In this document: positions 1 to 6,824 of the stretch, in pieces
Layout: each line of letters opens with the position of its first letter
Numbering within the stretch: position 1 is the first letter of the stretch
Source: Clostridia bacterium
GTDB taxonomy: Bacteria; Bacillota; Clostridia; Oscillospirales; CAG-272
Direction: 5' to 3'
DNA: 10,000 nt
Assembly (NCBI GenBank): GCA_017540285.1
Contig: JAFYBI010000464.1
Span: 1 to 10,000 of the forward strand
Notes under the pieces: generated by a model
Seen by the model: the letters and a program-made list of their open reading frames with translations, nothing else
What the model was told of the DNA's origin: nothing
Database searches by the model: none
Program-made: the position numbers and the translations under genes

Positions 1-349
1 CCTGAACGTGCGATAGGCGAGATGGAACTTGTTCCATCCGCCGTCAGGCAAGCACCCCATTGAGCTACGGTACAGTTTTCTCACGGTACGCACGTTGAGG
101 GTTGGAGTCCAGAGGCGAGGAACGGCGCCTCTGGGAGCGGTGATTGGCAAGAGGCCGGCTCCGGAGGCCTCTTGTCCGCCAGCCGCGCAGGCGAAAAGAA
201 CGATCGGCTCAGCCGATATACAATCCGCAAGCGTTAGCGCGCCAGCTGCATAAACGCCAGCGGGCTTGCGCAGTGAGCCCGTCTCCTGTCCCCGGGCACC
301 GCCCGGCCCGGCTGCCGTGCGTCATTTTTCATTTTCTTCTCGCTTTCTC
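1..349. other. hairpin-dense gene-free stretch, possible structured RNA or repeat
   Basis: I see no confident gene here. Perfect inverted repeats are packed together: 5-12 with 89-96; 21-28 with 31-38; 109-117 with 126-134; 148-156 with 166-174; 203-209 with 211-217; 261-266 with 276-281; 292-297 with 301-306. The 21-38 hairpin extends through 16-19 and 39-42. None is followed directly by a T-tract, so they are not typical terminators. On the minus strand one frame is open from about 319 to the left edge with no ATG before an internal one near position 63. Its last residues (for example LPDGGWNKFHLAYRTFR) look protein-like, but its third codon positions are less GC-biased than in the neighbouring genes. 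It could be the start of a gene running off the edge, an interspersed repeat or a structured RNA. It matches no riboswitch or RNA family that I recognise. Confidence 0.4.
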
Positions 350-383
350 TTGACATTTCCTCTCTTTCGTGCTTTAATATAAT
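350..383 (+). promoter_or_regulatory. sigma-A-type promoter of the ACT-glycosidase pair
   Basis: A perfect TTGACA at 350-355 is followed by a 17-base spacer and TTTAAT at 373-378. A TATAAT at 378-383 overlaps it but would need a 22-base spacer, so TTTAAT is the better -10. The region just upstream (321-349) is T-rich, in contrast to its GC-rich surroundings. Transcription would start near 385-390, giving a leader of about 80 bases before the ATG at 470. Confidence 0.7.
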
Positions 384-469
384 GTGATCAATCTGTTCTC
401 CGGCCCGCGGAGCGTCGACCCTGAAAAACGCCCGGCGCACGGGACGGGGCCCCCCACTGGAGGTATCTC

Positions 470-901
470 ATGTCCGTGAAACAGCTCTCCGTTTTCGCCG
501 AAAACAAAAACGGATCCATCTACGAAATCTCGAAGACCCTCAGCGACAACAACATCAACATCCGCGCGTTCTCCATCGCCGACACGCAGAATTACGGCAT
601 CCTCCGCCTCATCGTGGACGATCCCCGCGCCGCCGCGCTTGCCCTCTCCTCCGAGGGACGCATCGTGAGCGTCACCGACGTCGTCGGCGTGCAGATCCCC
701 GATGAAAAGGGCGGCCTGACCAATCTTCTCCGCATCCTCACCGAGGCCGAGATCTCCGTGGAATATCTCTATGCCTTCGTCGCCTCCGACGCCGGTCACG
801 CCAACGTCGTCCTCCGCGTCGAGGACAACGCGAAGACCGAGGAGCTCCTCATCGCGGCGGGCTTCGCGCTCTGCACCGACGAGATCCTGAAAAAGGCGTA
901 A
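470..901 (+). CDS. tandem ACT-domain protein
   Basis: A 143-residue protein made almost only of two ACT modules (about residues 1-66 and 70-140). Each opens with a strand and a turn before a helix: the first has SVFAENKNGSIYEISKTL, the second VQIPDEKGGLTNLLRIL. ACT domains usually bind amino acids or related small ligands and act as allosteric sensors. Stand-alone two-ACT proteins of this size are common in anaerobes, often beside amino-acid or aryl-CoA metabolism genes, but the true partner and ligand are rarely known. GGAGG at 459-463, six bases before the ATG, supports the start. The gene is first in a two-gene transcript, with its stop one base before the glycosidase-like gene. That neighbour is unexpected for an ACT sensor and does not by itself show what ligand is bound. 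There is no signal peptide, so it should be cytoplasmic. Confidence 0.85.
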   Translation: MSVKQLSVFAENKNGSIYEISKTLSDNNINIRAFSIADTQNYGILRLIVDDPRAAALALSSEGRIVSVTDVVGVQIPDEKGGLTNLLRILTEAEISVEYLYAFVASDAGHANVVLRVEDNAKTEELLIAAGFALCTDEILKKA

Positions 902-902
902 T

Positions 903-2390
903 ATGCCGAATCCCCGCTTCCTCCACGGCGCCTTCCCCGCCCCGCGGGATCGCCTCGTCGGACTCTTCTACTTCCTCTGGCTCGGCGAGCACGGACGCGG
1001 CAAGCCCTATGACATCTCCGCCATCACCCGCGCGCATCCGGACGCCGGACAGCACCCGGACGCTCCGTACTGGGGCGGCGTCGGGACGTATCACCATTGG
1101 GGCGAGCCGTTTTACGGGTATTATTATTCCGACGACGAGTGGGTCGTACGCAGGCATGTCAAGCTCATTCTGCAGGCGGGCGTCGATTTTCTCTTCTTCG
1201 ATACCACCAACGCCGTCATCTACGAGAATAACGCGAAGCTGGTGATGCGCGTCCTCGCCGAATACCATGCCGCGGGCTGGGATATTCCGCGGGTCATGTT
1301 CTATACCAACACCCGCTCCGGCGAGACGGTCCAGCGCCTCTACGAAGCGATCTACAAGCCCGGCTTCTGTCCCGAGACGTGGTTCTGCCGAAAGGATAAG
1401 CCCACGATCATCGCCGTGCCGGAGGAGTGCTCCCCGGAGTGCCGCGCGTTCTTCGATATCCGCCTGTCGCAGTGGCCGAACGAGGCCGACAAGGCGGGCG
1501 GCTGGCCGTGGATGGACTTCACCCGCCCCCAGCGCGTCTTCCCCACCCTCGACGGGACGCCGGAATGCATCAACGTCTCCGTCGCGCAGCATCCGCAGAT
1601 CCGGTTCGGCGACTCCGTCCTCTACGGGGAAACGGCCAACCGCGGACGCGCGTTCCACGACGGCGCGAACGATCCCGCTCCGGACGCCTACACGAGGTGT
1701 TATAACCTCATCGAGCAGTTCGAGCGGGCCCTCGAGGCGGACGTCCCGGTCACCCTCGTCACCGGCTGGAACGAGTGGATCGCGGGACGCTGGCCCGGCA
1801 CGCCCGAACGTCCGATCCTCTTCGTCGACTGCGCGAATTACGAGTACAGCCGCGATATCGAAATGATGCGCGGCGGCTACTTCGACAACTATTACAAAAC
1901 CCTCTGCGAATACGCGGCGCGGCTCAAGGGCCTGCCGGACGAAGCGGTCCTCGGCGCGGGCGGATCCCTGACCTTCCCCGGCTATCCCGACGGGACGTTC
2001 GCCCGGGACGCCGAGGGCTACGGCACGCGCTATGTCAACCGCACGGGACGGTACGGCATCCGCTCGGTCGACGTGCGCCGGGAGGACGATTCGCTCCTCT
2101 TCGCGCTCCGTGCCGACCGCCCGATCGATCCGGACGACGCCGGCGGGACGTTTCTGCGCCTCTGGGTCAAAAACGCCGACGGAGGGGAGATCCCGGACAA
2201 CGCGATGCGCCGCACGGTCCTCACCGATACGGTCGAGGTGCGCGTGCCCCTCTCCGCCGTGACGGGTCCGGCCGTCGATTTCAAGGCCGCGGACAGCCGG
2301 GAGGAGATCCGCTCTCCCGAGGACTTCTACGATCACGGCGACGTGCTCCCGCTCGGGTACGCGTGGTACCGGGTCGTGCTGGCACAATAA
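903..2390 (+). CDS. GH99/GH71-like putative glycoside hydrolase, cytoplasmic
   Basis: A 495-residue protein. The first ~340 residues look like a (beta/alpha)8 barrel: LVGLFYFLWLGEHG near residue 18, the HHWGEP motif around residues 64-69, AGVDFLFFDTTNA ending near 104, and GWNEW at 288-292. The Asp at 100 and Glu at 291 are plausible active-site acids. This order resembles the GH99 (endo-alpha-mannosidase) and GH71 group and many unassigned GH99-like proteins of gut bacteria. Residues ~350-495 form a second, strand-rich domain, perhaps a beta-sandwich, ending in DHGDVLPLGYAWYRVVL. There is no signal peptide, so any substrate would be an imported oligosaccharide. The start lies one base after the ACT gene stop with only a weak AAGG upstream, suggesting translational coupling. 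The fold assignment is fairly safe; the substrate is unknown, and catalysis is inferred from motifs only. Confidence 0.65.
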   Translation: MPNPRFLHGAFPAPRDRLVGLFYFLWLGEHGRGKPYDISAITRAHPDAGQHPDAPYWGGVGTYHHWGEPFYGYYYSDDEWVVRRHVKLILQAGVDFLFFDTTNAVIYENNAKLVMRVLAEYHAAGWDIPRVMFYTNTRSGETVQRLYEAIYKPGFCPETWFCRKDKPTIIAVPEECSPECRAFFDIRLSQWPNEADKAGGWPWMDFTRPQRVFPTLDGTPECINVSVAQHPQIRFGDSVLYGETANRGRAFHDGANDPAPDAYTRCYNLIEQFERALEADVPVTLVTGWNEWIAGRWPGTPERPILFVDCANYEYSRDIEMMRGGYFDNYYKTLCEYAARLKGLPDEAVLGAGGSLTFPGYPDGTFARDAEGYGTRYVNRTGRYGIRSVDVRREDDSLLFALRADRPIDPDDAGGTFLRLWVKNADGGEIPDNAMRRTVLTDTVEVRVPLSAVTGPAVDFKAADSREEIRSPEDFYDHGDVLPLGYAWYRVVLAQ

Positions 2391-2507
2391 CCGCTTCCAC
2401 GAGAAGGAGCTGTCGCAAAAGGAACTTTGTGCTGGTTGACTATGGAATCCACCTTCCAATGTGCGTAGACGATTACAGAAGCATACGGGTGGAAAGCTGC
2501 ATGAGAC

Positions 2508-2656
2508 GTGTCATTCCGAGGAAGGGCCCGGGGGCCCTGATGTGGGAATCCGTACTCCTTCATGAACGAACAGCCATTTTTCATGGCTTCTTCCCTCATA
2601 CAGGGGATGCGGATTGCCACGTCGCAGGTCTCGGGACCTGCGCCTCGCAATGACAC
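2508..2656. repeat. ~150-bp nested palindromic intergenic element (MITE/REP-like)
   Basis: Two copies of a ~50-base unit face each other. The plus-strand copy begins at 2508 with GTGTCATTCCGAGG. The minus-strand copy begins at 2656 with GTGTCATTGCGAGG, a 13 of 14 match. Both units later carry GTGG-S-AATCCG (plus strand 2542-2552; complement at 2609-2619). Between these conserved blocks each unit has a different but self-complementary core: AGGGCCC/GGGCCCT at 2523-2538 and GCAGGTC/GACCTGC at 2624-2641. The centre has its own perfect six-base stem, AGCCAT/ATGGCT, at 2572-2588. The inner flanks also match loosely, so the whole piece reads as one imperfect inverted repeat. Similar TCATTGCGAGG...AATCC repeats are, from general experience, dispersed between genes in many bacterial genomes. 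No transposase is present here. Confidence 0.8.
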
Positions 2657-2708
2657 ATGACAGTCGGTGCGCAGCCATGCTCTGCAACACCGTCGCGCGC
2701 CTATATAC

Positions 2709-2780
2709 AGAACAACGAAGGGACTGCCGCACTTCTCCGTTTCAGGAGCAAATGCGATAGTCCCCTTCTTTTGCTGTTCT
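2709..2780. terminator. 72-base imperfect hairpin, possible terminator for convergent genes
   Basis: The arms pair almost end to end: AGAACA (2709-2714) with TGTTCT (2775-2780), GAAGGGACT (2717-2725) with AGTCCCCTTC (2759-2768, one extra C), then a GCA/TGC pair, and CTCC (2735-2738) with GGAG (2745-2748) around a six-base loop. On the plus strand the main stem runs into TTCTTTT, so it could end transcription of the ACT-glycosidase pair. It also begins four bases beyond the stop of the minus-strand lipoprotein gene and could serve that gene. It may equally be a second mobile palindromic repeat. Confidence 0.45.
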
Positions 2781-2784
2781 TGAC

Positions 2785-5139
2785 TTATTGATGCTCCGCG
2801 AGCCAGATCGACACGCGGGACTGGATCCGCTTCGCGCAGCCCGCCGCGTCCACACTTCCCCCGAGGAACGCCGAGACTTCCTCGCGGATGATCGCGGTGA
2901 CCTCCTCGTTGAGTGCGCCGCCCACCGGGGACACCGGTTCGTCGAGGAACGCCTTGATCCGGTCCGCGTCTTCCTTCGTGAAGTACGTCACGACGCCGGG
3001 CCGGTCCAGATCCTCCGTCGTCCGCTGATCGTCCGGATTGTCCGGGTCGTAGGTCCCCCACGAGGCCGAGCCGTCGTAGTAGAACTCAAACCGGTAGCTG
3101 TAATACTCCTCGACCATCTGATCGAACGTCGAGCGCAGGATCGGGATGCCGTCGTAGTATTCCACGCCGTCCGGATCGAGGATCGCCTTCATCGCTTCCC
3201 ACGCCGCGTCGAGGTTCTCCGCGTACTTCGTGATCACCGCCGTCGTCGTGGAGGCGAGCTTCGAACCGCTCACGCCCGCCGATGCACGCGGATAGCCGAT
3301 CAGCTTGTAGTCCTTCGTGCCGAACGCCATCTCCAGATTCAGAAACTCCGCGATGTCGTAGAAGCTCACGTTCTTCAGCGCGACCTTGCCCTCGTGGTAC
3401 AGCCGGTACTGCTCGTCGTAATCCAGCTCTCCGAACGCCGACTTCGTATGATACTCATCCCACGTCTTCGGCAGGCTCTTCACAAAGTTGAGGAAGGCGA
3501 GGAAATCCGGGTCCTCGAAATGACAGACCGCGTTTTCCTCGTCGATGAAGGTCCCGTAGCCGTCCCCGAGGAGATACGGCATGCTGTCCTGCGTCAGGCC
3601 CTCCATCAGCTCCACCCCCTCCGGGAGAGAGGCGGCATACTCCATCATCTCGCCGAGCGTCCAGCCGTCCTGATCGGCGTATTTGCCGAGGAGCGCGGAC
3701 GTCGAGAGGAGGGACTGAACTTGCACCTCGGTCGGCAGCCCGCGCAGGGTTCCGTCCGCCGCGGTGAAGGCGGAGAGGACCACGCCGAAGAGGTTGTTCC
3801 TGTTGAATTTCTCATCCTTCTCCACGAAGGGCATGAGATCGGTGTAAAGATTCTTCGAGAAGAGCGCCGAGATCGGCGAGGAGGCGTCATCCACTCTGCC
3901 CAGCACGAGATCCGGCTTGTAGAGCCCGTTCACGAGCTCCGTCGCGAGCTTCCGCTGACCCGCGCCCCAGTCCTCGTTCGTGTTGTAGCGGGAGTAGTCC
4001 GTCGTCACGATCCGGATGTCCGGGTGCGCGCGGTTGAATTTCACGATCTTGCCCGGGATCTGATAGCCGAGATAATCGGCGTACGCCAGCTCGATCACCG
4101 TGATCGCCGAGAGATCGACGTCCGCCGCGTGCCGCCAGACCGACGGGGAGCGGTACATGCTCTCCTCGTCCGTCGTCTCCGCGAAGAGGATCGTCTCCGC
4201 GTCCGCGACCGCGAGGATCTGGGCCTCGCTGCGCGACAGATTCGAGTTGATGTAGTTGAGGATCGGGGTCGAGGCGTATTTCCCGTCCTTGCCGAGGTCC
4301 GCCGCCCAGACGCCGTCGTCGTCGGTGTAGTAGAAGTCGTGGCCCGCGCCGAAATAGACGTCGCTCACGCCGGAGGGAAGGTCTGCCGCGCTGCCGAGCT
4401 TCTTCGCCGCCTTGTCGATCGGCGCGATGCCCACGCTGTCATTGAAATACCCGACAGCCATGACCGTGCCGTCCGGAGAGGCCGCCATGGAGTTGATCCA
4501 GCCGGGAGACGAGACGGCGAACCGGAGGGTGAAGTCGCGGTTCAGGACGACGATCTCCTGGTCGAAGTTGAGGTAGATGTCCCCGTCCCCGTCGGCGGCG
4601 ATGTGGTTGATGAAGAACCAGCCGCGCTCGGAATCCGGGAAGAAGGTCGAGAGCTCGGGGCTGTCCGTCCGCTCCCCGTTCGCGTCGATGCGGGTGAGAT
4701 ACCAGCTCTCCGCGCCGCTCTGATCGTCATAGTTCTGCCAGAGGAAGACGGTCGAGTCCTCGCCCGCGATCACGGTGCTGACGTACCCGTCGCCCGGGGC
4801 CTCGATCTCCTGCTTCCGCACGACGCCGTCCGCGTTCAGCGTGAAGGCCGCATATTCCGTGCGGTAATCGGCGAAGCCCTCCTCGTCCGGCTCGCCCTCG
4901 ATGAAAGCCGACGCCGCGCAGCTCAGCTCACCCGTCTCCGCGTCCCAGGTGACCTCCGCGCCGTCGAGGATCGAATACGGCTCCGGAAGCGCGTACACCG
5001 TCCCCTCGAAGACATGCTCGAGGATCTTCGGTCCCTCGTCTGCCGCGCCGTCTCCCTTTTCCGTTTTTTTGCAGGCCGCGAGCGGGAGGGCGAGGGTCAG
5101 GGCCGCCATCGCCGCCGCGAGGATTTTCCGTTTTTTCAT
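2785..5139 (-). CDS. two-part lipoprotein: propeller-like domain plus ABC solute-binding domain
   Basis: A 784-residue lipoprotein, far longer than the usual 400-550 for solute-binding proteins. The N-terminus has KK, a hydrophobic stretch and the lipobox LAAC with Cys23. Residues ~35-335 contain repeated strand-turn patterns (IAADGDGDIYLNF, ASPDGTVMAVG, YYTDDDGVWAADL) like blades of a beta-propeller. From ~344 to the end it resembles family-1 sugar-binding proteins: a first strand (ITVIELAYADYLGY), then IVKFNRAHPDIRIV, a PDLVLGR segment and ALLGKYADQDGWTLGEMM. It should sit on the outer face of the membrane and bind a sugar or oligosaccharide. The ATG at 5139 is preferred because AAGGAG lies six bases upstream; an earlier in-frame ATG at 5172 overlaps the -10 box. 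It is the last minus-strand gene and has its own promoter. No permease is adjacent. The binding half is fairly certain; the propeller is inferred from pattern only. Confidence 0.8.
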   Translation of the reverse strand: MKKRKILAAAMAALTLALPLAACKKTEKGDGAADEGPKILEHVFEGTVYALPEPYSILDGAEVTWDAETGELSCAASAFIEGEPDEEGFADYRTEYAAFTLNADGVVRKQEIEAPGDGYVSTVIAGEDSTVFLWQNYDDQSGAESWYLTRIDANGERTDSPELSTFFPDSERGWFFINHIAADGDGDIYLNFDQEIVVLNRDFTLRFAVSSPGWINSMAASPDGTVMAVGYFNDSVGIAPIDKAAKKLGSAADLPSGVSDVYFGAGHDFYYTDDDGVWAADLGKDGKYASTPILNYINSNLSRSEAQILAVADAETILFAETTDEESMYRSPSVWRHAADVDLSAITVIELAYADYLGYQIPGKIVKFNRAHPDIRIVTTDYSRYNTNEDWGAGQRKLATELVNGLYKPDLVLGRVDDASSPISALFSKNLYTDLMPFVEKDEKFNRNNLFGVVLSAFTAADGTLRGLPTEVQVQSLLSTSALLGKYADQDGWTLGEMMEYAASLPEGVELMEGLTQDSMPYLLGDGYGTFIDEENAVCHFEDPDFLAFLNFVKSLPKTWDEYHTKSAFGELDYDEQYRLYHEGKVALKNVSFYDIAEFLNLEMAFGTKDYKLIGYPRASAGVSGSKLASTTTAVITKYAENLDAAWEAMKAILDPDGVEYYDGIPILRSTFDQMVEEYYSYRFEFYYDGSASWGTYDPDNPDDQRTTEDLDRPGVVTYFTKEDADRIKAFLDEPVSPVGGALNEEVTAIIREEVSAFLGGSVDAAGCAKRIQSRVSIWLAEHQ

Positions 5140-5170
5140 GTGAAGCTCCTTGTTTTTTGTTCGTGCTCTC

Positions 5171-5200
5171 ATTATACCAGATCCTCCCGTGAAGATGCAA
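5171..5200 (-). promoter_or_regulatory. promoter of the two-part lipoprotein gene
   Basis: On the minus strand TTGCAT (complement of 5195-5200), an 18-base spacer and a perfect TATAAT (complement of 5171-5176). The bases TGG just before TATAAT make an extended -10 (TGnTATAAT), which can compensate for the imperfect -35. Transcription would start near 5163, leaving about 25 bases before the ATG at 5139. Together with the terminator just upstream, this makes the lipoprotein gene a separate unit. Confidence 0.75.
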
Positions 5201-5211
5201 GGGCGGGGGGA

Positions 5212-5226
5212 TTAAGAATTTCTTAA
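5212..5226. promoter_or_regulatory. 15-base perfect dyad upstream of the -35 box
   Basis: TTAAGAA (5212-5218), one central T, and TTCTTAA (5220-5226) form a perfect palindrome in a GC-rich neighbourhood. It lies about 12 bases upstream of the -35 box of the 784-aa lipoprotein gene, a position where activators often bind. It also touches the A/T tract of the terminator of the gene before it, so it may simply belong to that terminator's tail. Confidence 0.35.
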
Positions 5227-5262
5227 AAACGCGGAAAAGGGCCGACAGGGGGACCGGCCCTT
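5224..5262 (-). terminator. Rho-independent terminator after the 501-aa lipoprotein gene
   Basis: A perfect eight-base stem, AAGGGCCG (5237-5244) with CGGCCCTT (5255-5262), and a ten-base loop begins 18 bases past the stop codon at 5280. On the minus strand it continues into TTTTCCGCGTTTTT. It separates the 501-aa lipoprotein gene from the 784-aa one, which has its own promoter. Confidence 0.8.
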
Positions 5263-5279
5263 CCGACGGAATCCGGGGA

Positions 5280-6785
5280 TCAGTCCCCGAGCTCCTCGTT
5301 CTGCATGATCTTTTCGACCATCTTCGAGATGTTCTTGTTGAGCACCTTCCGCTGTTTCTCGGACGTCGAGGCCCAGTTCTGGTTGTTGCTCGTCACGGCG
5401 CGGAAATAGATGTCCGTGATGTCGGAGAGGTACTGGTTGAAGAAGCGGCCGAGCTCGAACGAAACGGTCGCGCGGACGATGTCGTACATCTGCGCGTTCA
5501 CGTCGTCGATGGAGTACTTCTTCTTCATGTTGTTCTCGAAGATCGCCGGGGTGGTCAGCCGGTACGCCTCGGACGCCATGCACTCGAGCACCGCCTGATC
5601 GGTCTCCGGGATCGCGCTGTCCCTCGAGACGGCGTACAGGGTGATCGGGTTGCCCATGACCGTGCGGTAGTTCTGCTGGTTTTCGTCGTACTTCGGCACG
5701 GGCAGGATGCCGTAGATCAGCTCGGAATCGCGCAGGGCCTTCGACGCGTAGTGCGCCCGGTTCACGTTGAAGAGCGCGCGCCCCTCCGTGAACGGGGTCT
5801 CGTAGTCGCCCTGCTGATAGACCGTATCGGTGGCCTCCCACGGCCCGATCTTGGCGAGCAGATCGACCGCCTTTTCGCTGTAGAAGTCCTCGGAGATCTT
5901 TAAGATCGTGTCGGGGTCCTTCTCGACGAGGCGCAGGCCGCTGCCGGTATAGAACGCGTCGTTGTGGAAGTCCGTGAGCGTGAACCCGAAGCCGTCGTTG
6001 ATATCCGCACGCCCGTTGCCGTTGAGGTCGCGGTAGCCGTCGGCGGTCAGCTCGATGAGCCGGTCGACCGTCCACGTCCCCTCGAAGACCATGTCCGTGG
6101 GGATCGGGAGGTTGTAGTCCTCGAGGAGCTGCTTGTTGTAATAGATGCAGTACATCATGTGCAGCACGTTCGTGGAGATATCGCCGGAGACGAAGTAGAG
6201 CCTGTCGTGGATCAGCGATTCCTCGAGCAGGTTGTCGGGCCACCACGGCTTTTCATAGTCAATGTACGGCGAATCCTGCAAGGTGCGGGTCAGACAGTTC
6301 ACGACGGACGCGCCGATCGTGCGGGAATACGCGGCGTAGATGTCGTACGCGCCGTCCCCGGCCTGCACGCTCGCCTGCGCCACGGCCACGTATTTGTCCT
6401 TCGAGCCGTTGTTGCCGGGCGTGCCGACCCAGTTGAAGTCGATCTTCAGCCGGTCCTCCACGTCGATGTTGCGCTGGCAGATCGCGTCGTTGACGATCTC
6501 ACCGTTCATCTCCTCGACGTCGAATTCCGCGTTTTCGACGTCGCTCCAGAAGAGCACGGACACGGTCTGTCCGCCGAAATCGAGCGCGGGCAGATCGTCT
6601 TTGAGATAGCCGTTCACGTCGACGTTTTCGTCGGGCGCCGCTTCGGTCTCGGCGGGCGTCGCTTCACCGGCGGTCGGCAGGGCTCCCTCCGCTTCGGTCC
6701 CGGCGTTTTCCGTCCCGGACGAGCAGGAGACGAGAGCCGAGGCGGCCATCAGCGCGGCCAGGAACAGGCAGAGCGTTTTTTTCAT
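5280..6785 (-). CDS. ABC-type extracellular solute-binding lipoprotein
   Basis: A 501-residue lipoprotein: KK, hydrophobic core, lipobox LVSC with Cys21. Residues ~22-56 are a low-complexity Glu/Thr/Ala/Pro linker that would hold the binding domain off the membrane. The rest fits a large, poorly characterised solute-binding family of Clostridia and Paenibacillus: LDFGGQTVSVLFW, the EMNGEIVNDAICQRN segment, YIDYEKPWWPDNL, LYFVSGDIS, then GILPVPKYDENQQNY. At 253-264 DLNGNGRADIND has the spacing of an EF-hand-like calcium loop, seen in relatives. The likely ligand is an oligosaccharide, but the sequence does not show which. The ATG at 6785 is chosen because GGAGG lies eight bases upstream; an earlier in-frame ATG at 6836 lies inside the promoter. 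The gene has its own promoter and terminator and no permease neighbours, so it must share a transporter encoded elsewhere or act as a stand-alone binder. Confidence 0.85.
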   Translation of the reverse strand: MKKTLCLFLAALMAASALVSCSSGTENAGTEAEGALPTAGEATPAETEAAPDENVDVNGYLKDDLPALDFGGQTVSVLFWSDVENAEFDVEEMNGEIVNDAICQRNIDVEDRLKIDFNWVGTPGNNGSKDKYVAVAQASVQAGDGAYDIYAAYSRTIGASVVNCLTRTLQDSPYIDYEKPWWPDNLLEESLIHDRLYFVSGDISTNVLHMMYCIYYNKQLLEDYNLPIPTDMVFEGTWTVDRLIELTADGYRDLNGNGRADINDGFGFTLTDFHNDAFYTGSGLRLVEKDPDTILKISEDFYSEKAVDLLAKIGPWEATDTVYQQGDYETPFTEGRALFNVNRAHYASKALRDSELIYGILPVPKYDENQQNYRTVMGNPITLYAVSRDSAIPETDQAVLECMASEAYRLTTPAIFENNMKKKYSIDDVNAQMYDIVRATVSFELGRFFNQYLSDITDIYFRAVTSNNQNWASTSEKQRKVLNKNISKMVEKIMQNEELGD

Positions 6786-6824
6786 GGGATCATCCTCCGT
6801 CAGAATGCGTGGTTCTCTGTCCGT

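Larger units (their letters stand above)
2391..2784. other. intergenic stretch between convergent genes, built of palindromic repeats
   Basis: There is no credible gene here. Base composition is visibly less GC-rich than in the genes on either side. From 2391 to about 2507 I see only a weak CCACC/GGTGG pairing (near 2452 and 2488) and no T-tract hairpin straight after the glycosidase stop. The rest is occupied by the large palindrome at 2508-2656 and the hairpin at 2709-2780, listed separately. Frames that cross this stretch are extensions of shadow frames from the neighbouring genes. Confidence 0.6.

Noticed and set aside
1..180. Possible group II intron end, T-box, tmRNA, RNase P RNA or riboswitch at the left edge
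   Set aside because: None of the conserved core sequences of these classes (domain V, the T-box sequence, T-arm, P4, or common aptamer motifs) could be found on either strand.
849..2459. Long open frame on the minus strand opposite the ACT and glycosidase genes
   Set aside because: It mirrors the codon pattern of the plus-strand genes, is rich in Arg, Val and Glu without motifs, and crosses the promoter-less end of the glycosidase gene. It is a GC-bias shadow.
5137..5172. Earlier ATG at 5172 for the two-part lipoprotein
   Set aside because: It overlaps the -10 box, so it would lie before the transcript start; the ATG at 5139 has a well-placed AAGGAG and gives a clean signal peptide.
2788..5226. 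812-codon open frame on the plus strand opposite the two-part lipoprotein gene
   Set aside because: The minus-strand frame has a lipobox, ribosome site, promoter and recognisable binding domain; the plus frame is Arg/Val-rich shadow sequence.
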